The notes under the pieces: model-generated
What the model saw: only the letters and a program-made list of their open reading frames with translations
Database searches by the model: none
What the model was told of the DNA's origin: nothing
In this document: one piece after another, positions 62,877 through 64,000 of the stretch
Position numbering within the stretch: the first letter of the stretch is position 1
How the letters are laid out: the number at the start of each line of letters is the position of its first letter
Position numbers and translations under genes: made by a program
Assembly (NCBI GenBank): GCA_026874595.1
Contig: CM049318.1
Coordinates: forward strand, 38,525,956-38,589,955
Length of the DNA: 64,000 nt
From: Sipunculus nudus
Taxonomy: Eukaryota; Annelida; Sipuncula; Golfingiida; Sipunculidae
Direction of reading: 5' to 3'

Positions 62877-63106
62877 ATTGTAACTAGATTTAATAAAACA
62901 CAAAAAATAATAATATCTTATTTCTAAATGAAAATTGCTGATAAATACAGGACGAGTATAGCCGTCATAGGCACTGCGGGAATCGCTGTAAAGTTGTTTG
63001 TTATATTATCGTTTATATGTTATCTTTTATTTGTTTGTATTTTTCAGATATTTTAACGATATTTATACAGAGGTTCCTGTTTGTGGTGCCACAGAAAGTA
63101 CAGTAA
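41757..63106 (+). CDS. SLC7 light-chain amino-acid transporter (xCT/b0,+AT-like), 11 exons, 503 residues
   Basis: This protein carries amino acids across the plasma membrane by exchange, as the light chain of a heterodimer with an SLC3 glycoprotein. Eleven exons (listed separately) join in frame with GT..AG borders. The sum of 504 codons equals the usual family length. Visible features are a 40-residue acidic N-terminus, TM1 with the unwound GTGIF motif (60-64), CGV and AEMGG in TM2, RPCSFAI in TM3, C159 in FFPQC (the heavy-chain disulfide site), TM5 with QVFFYFGKVAALLI, VYSGYYTFGGW in TM6 (242-252), EEVKNPSRNLPLA, NIAYFT in TM7, SRDGILPRMLAMLH, KRPDWERPI and a C-terminal VVP. Twelve helices can be placed. 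TM5 and the following QLIRG.TQNF look most like xCT, but substrate cannot be read from sequence. The start codon has a strong context (AACATGG). Introns are long and full of repeats. Expression control is not visible. Confidence 0.93.
42106..42141. repeat. (TA)n microsatellite
   Basis: A pure AT run 25 bases after SLC7 exon 1. It makes the open frames on both strands look longer than the true exon. Confidence 0.95.
42465..42655 (+). repeat. Partial relative of the 9.7-kb inverted-repeat element
   Basis: TTTCCTTTGTTAT, TCATGCTTTTCC, ATCGAAACATA, GCCCGCACTGATTTCT and TGCCTGAGAACCAT follow in the same order as at 9785-9960. The left terminal repeat is missing. Confidence 0.7.
43200..43550. repeat. 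GC-rich degenerate repeat in SLC7 intron 1
   Basis: Phrases such as TCCGGGGTGATCCGGGG, GCTGCCGGGATGGT, CTACCGGGATGGTTC and GTCGGGACAATCC recur irregularly. The patch is strongly GC-rich in an AT-rich intron and is open on both strands by composition. Confidence 0.55.
43670..43860 (+). repeat. Dispersed repeat E, copy 1
   Basis: GGAATTTAATTTTAACATCACCAA and GGCATTGATGGGTGAGTCCACTTATAGTGTAGG have close counterparts in the same order at 44690-45100. Confidence 0.65.
44360..44401. repeat. (TA)n microsatellite
   Basis: A pure AT run between the two copies of repeat E. Confidence 0.95.
44690..45100 (+). repeat. Dispersed repeat E, copy 2, with poly-G tract
   Basis: It matches copy 1 at GGAATTTAAGTTTAACATCACCAA and GGCATTAATGGTTGAGTCCAC. 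It is split by about 230 bases of extra sequence and followed by a G run at 45069-45090. Confidence 0.6.
46094..47330 (+). repeat. 27-bp satellite with related flanks
   Basis: The core (about 46425-47300) repeats GACTCAAGTGGCCTGGACTAGGACTTT, about 32 times with few changes. As 27 is a multiple of three, both strands stay open: nine-residue repeats like LTQVAWTRT on plus and SQSPSPGYL on minus. The flanks (46095-46205 and 47300-47330) hold degenerate ACTCGAG/GGACTCG phrases. It lies in SLC7 intron 1 and is not a gene. Confidence 0.92.
47427..47470. repeat. (TA)n microsatellite
   Basis: An AT run with one interruption (ATACAT). Confidence 0.9.
48106..48303 (+). CDS. SLC7 exon 2
   Basis: It encodes residues 109-174, from GGEFAFVKESFG through TM3 to the start of TM4, with C159 (heavy-chain bond) and an extra C138. 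Acceptor TATCAACAG, donor GTAAGG. Confidence 0.95.
51356..51442 (+). pseudogene. Remnant of a pogo-type transposase (N-terminus)
   Basis: 29 codons read NTSTPNSKRKDLTLAQTVDL then IKEF and a stop. The KRKxLTLxxxVxLIKE pattern is the start of the CENP-B/pogo-type DNA-binding helix-turn-helix. The first codon is GTG rather than ATG, and the rest of the protein is gone. Confidence 0.65.
51532..51602. repeat. (TA)n followed by (GA)n
   Basis: About 40 bases of AT, then about 31 bases of GA. Confidence 0.95.
53440..53500 (+). repeat. Dispersed element family A, 3' fragment
   Basis: TCCACAATAGGGACCCC and GGCGGAGACTTGCATTCCTTAGAATGCAGATTTCT match the tail of family A. Only the last 60 bases are present, just upstream of SLC7 exon 3. 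Confidence 0.7.
53541..53666 (+). CDS. SLC7 exon 3
   Basis: It encodes the end of TM4 and TM5 (SAKVQVFFYFGKVAALLIIT). A fragment of dispersed element family A ends only about 40 bases before its acceptor. Donor GTAAGC. Confidence 0.95.
53720..54260 (+). repeat. Degenerate ACTCGAGTC-rich repeat
   Basis: Repeated GTCGAGTCC, CCGAGTCCAAG, ACTCGAGTTCAAGTC and GAACTCGAGTCAGCACTCGAG phrases resemble the flanks of the 27-bp satellite at 46.1-47.3 kb. It lies in SLC7 intron 3. Confidence 0.6.
54621..54726 (+). CDS. SLC7 exon 4
   Basis: It encodes GFTQNFQPDRAFQG and the first half of TM6 up to the Trp of FGGW, the substrate-facing region in this family. Acceptor CTCCGTTCAG, donor GTACGT. Confidence 0.95.
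55165..55209 (+). CDS. SLC7 exon 5 (45 bases)
   Basis: It encodes ELLSILQEEVKNPS, equivalent to the NYLNYVTEE(L/V)KNP region of relatives. Acceptor TATTGTTACAG (TTTTATTGTTACAG), donor GTAAGA, frame-preserving length. Confidence 0.9.
55400..55676 (-). mobile_element. tRNA-derived SINE (candidate, minus strand)
   Basis: On the minus strand, from 55676, a tRNA-like head has box A-like TGGTCTAGAAC and box B-like GGGTTCGAATCTC about 35 bases later. A body of 200 bases or more follows. It lies in SLC7 intron 5. The far end was not determined. Confidence 0.5.
55677..56839. other. SLC7 intron 5, right part
   Basis: AT-rich sequence with no recognised element or coding exon. Confidence 0.4.
56840..56963 (+). 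CDS. SLC7 exon 6
   Basis: It encodes NLPLAAGFGMSTVIIVYIMT (TM7) and NIAYFTAMTPAELIASPAVA. Acceptor AATACGCAG, donor GTAAGT, ending at phase 0. Confidence 0.95.
57047..57121. repeat. Terminal fragment of a DNA transposon family
   Basis: GGTGGTCGCTAAACTGAGGTGG and GGCGGGTTTTTACTGTA mirror the CGACCACCTCGGTTTAGCGACCACC phrases at 13186-13214. The end ...TACTGTA would fit a TA-flanked CAGTA terminus. Confidence 0.5.
57513..57600. repeat. (GA)n microsatellite with TG flank
   Basis: GA repeats with a few AAAG and GTGA interruptions, preceded by (TG)n. Confidence 0.95.
57601..58677. other. SLC7 intron 6, right part
   Basis: It includes a pyrimidine-rich (CTT)-type stretch near 58330-58555. No coding exon is seen. 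Confidence 0.4.
58678..58781 (+). CDS. SLC7 exon 7
   Basis: It encodes TM8 (FIIPILVALSATGSNNTGCM) and ends with GTCAGA. It corresponds to the conserved VTFGDRxLG...PIxVALS region of relatives. Confidence 0.9.
59410..59506 (+). CDS. SLC7 exon 8
   Basis: It encodes LLVRGSRDGILPRMLAMLHP and the start of TM9, matching the R-E-G-H-L-P loop of the family with His replaced by Ile. Donor GTGTGT. Confidence 0.9.
59549..59830 (+). repeat. Dispersed repeat B, copy 2
   Basis: It matches 32265-32557 in order and orientation, with the same closing TACCTACGCCGCTGGTGTAT. It lies in SLC7 intron 8. Confidence 0.8.
59831..60551. other. SLC7 intron 8, right part
   Basis: A short tRNA-like phrase, GTGAGTTCGATTCTG, near 59875 may be a SINE trace. 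The remainder is AT-rich without features. Confidence 0.35.
60552..60701 (+). CDS. SLC7 exon 9
   Basis: It encodes TM9-TM10 (GLIYLVAADVDTLITYVSIV) and the loop YFRWKRPDWERPIR. Acceptor GTCCGTTTCAG, donor GTAAGA. Confidence 0.95.
60702..61619. other. SLC7 intron 9, left part
   Basis: AT-rich sequence. Nothing recognised before the 46-base tandem repeats. Confidence 0.4.
61620..61803 (+). repeat. 46-base tandem repeat of the SLC7 exon 10 acceptor
   Basis: Degenerate units, each ending near TTAATTTTAAC or TTAAATTTTAC followed by a TTTCA(G) phrase, run up to the exon. The last unit before the exon carries an intact ATTTCAG|TTTAACG at 61757, exactly 46 bases before the true ATTTTACTTTTCAG|TTTAACA. 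Confidence 0.75.
61804..61981 (+). CDS. SLC7 exon 10
   Basis: It encodes TM11 and TM12 (FNIILAIFTTLMAW..., SVVGTIVYLSAVPVYYY). Its acceptor (ACTTTTCAG) is the last of several tandem copies of a 46-base unit (61620-61803). Donor GTAAGT. Confidence 0.93.
62806..62872. repeat. (TA)n microsatellite
   Basis: A pure AT run in SLC7 intron 10. Confidence 0.95.
63048..63106 (+). CDS. SLC7 exon 11 and stop
   Basis: It encodes the C-terminal cytosolic helix and VVP motif (DILTIFIQRFLFVVPQKVQ) and ends in TAA. Acceptor GTATTTTTCAG. Confidence 0.92.
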
Positions 63107-64000
63107 TTCTAACACGTCACGGAAAATATATTACTTAAGTTGGACCGGGGCAGTGAGGGTGCGGATAACAAACCACAAAGTATTGTGTAAACAGCTGGAG
63201 ACCGACGAGCGGCGTTGGTACAGCGTTAACCGACTGGCGGCGCCACCTGACGTCTGATCAAAGATTATTCTATTCGTCAATTAACTAATAAGGATCAATA
63301 TATTTTAAGCAAGTGCTACACTAAACGCGTTTGTCGGAAGGATCCGTTAAGGGAGAAACTTGCTTGTCTTCCTAATTGATTATTATGGATCATCTATATA
63401 TATATATACTCGCTTTAATATACATATAGTCACTGGATGATTTTACGTGTCAATCGTTTTATAGATGTTCCATAGTTTTTATAGGTCTATTTGTGTCATT
63501 TCCAGATCAATAGCAAACGAGTGTCCAGAAATTAATTGGCTGAATTTACTCGCTTTGTTTACACTCTCATTTTTCTAAAATAAGTATTTAGTCCTGTTTC
63601 GTATAAATTTTTGGTCGATTATTTGATGAAAAATGTTCTCAATATACCAATTAAGGACATTCATACACTTTCAAGGTGATTGCATACAATGGCCAGAAAC
63701 GGAAGTGGCGATTATGACGCCATATGGATTAGAATTCAGTCCTCTTTATGACATCCAAATTTCTTAAATTAAAAATATATATATATATATATTATTTCAA
63801 ATTATAAAGTATGGTGCCATAAAGGCAGTCTTGTAAACGTCTGAGCGATATTCGCATTTGTGCATTCACATAAAATATTAAAGAAAGGATACTACTCATT
63901 CATTTATCATTTTATTCATTCAGATACGTTTTAATAAACAACTTATGTAGTATATACTCATATGCTTTATTTGTATACTTTATGTGTACTAAAAGTCCCA
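63107..64000 (+). other. Probable 3' untranslated region and flank of the SLC7 gene
   Basis: AATAAA at 63933-63938 is a possible polyadenylation signal. A short (TA)n tract is at 63772-63791. No other gene is seen to the right edge. Confidence 0.4.

Overview
The window is animal nuclear DNA. It has AT-rich non-coding sequence, long introns with GT..AG borders, many (TA)n microsatellites, dead LINEs, pogo-like and other inverted-repeat elements and tRNA-like SINEs. There are no bacterial-style operons, rRNA genes or CRISPR arrays. The repeat style and the invertebrate-type SLC7 gene suggest a marine invertebrate, possibly a mollusc or another lophotrochozoan, but the sequence alone does not fix this. 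Most open frames here are chance. The real genes were found by joining short exons whose splice phases agree.

Four transcription units can be supported. (1) On the minus strand, 10583 down to 3643: seven small exons joined by phase-1 introns encode an unrecognised 147-residue single-pass membrane protein, with a TATA box just upstream. (2) On the plus strand, 24864 to 33831: a seven-exon gene for a type I membrane protein of about 308 residues, with a signal peptide, an ectodomain with two N-glycosylation sequons, one membrane helix and a short tail ending near a YENA motif. Its family was not recognised. (3) On the minus strand, about 41100 to 39314: two phase-compatible exons of an unidentified gene, with a possible third near 37.9 kb. 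(4) On the plus strand, 41757 to 63106: a complete 11-exon, 503-residue SLC7 light-chain amino-acid transporter, closest in look to xCT/b(0,+)AT. It keeps the cysteine that bonds to the SLC3 heavy chain. This is the only gene whose function can be named with confidence.

Between and inside the genes lie: a 382-bp tandem repeat at the left edge; a cluster of dispersed elements at 13.9-15.1 kb; a 16-bp minisatellite at 15.6-16.7 kb; a degenerate LINE at 18.7-21.0 kb; a GC-richer probable promoter region at 22.9-24.2 kb; a pogo-like element inside a (TA)n tract at 26 kb; overlapping inverted-repeat elements at 36.5-38.9 kb; a 27-bp satellite, open on both strands, in SLC7 intron 1; and a second LINE in SLC7 intron 2, itself split by a pogo-like element carrying a transposase remnant.

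The most interesting points are: a 30-base microexon of gene 1 lying inside an inverted-repeat element; a tandem duplication of the splice acceptor in front of SLC7 exon 10, which offers a decoy 3' splice site leading to a stop; and two unfamiliar membrane-protein genes. All gene models come from reading splice signals by eye, so transcript data would be decisive.
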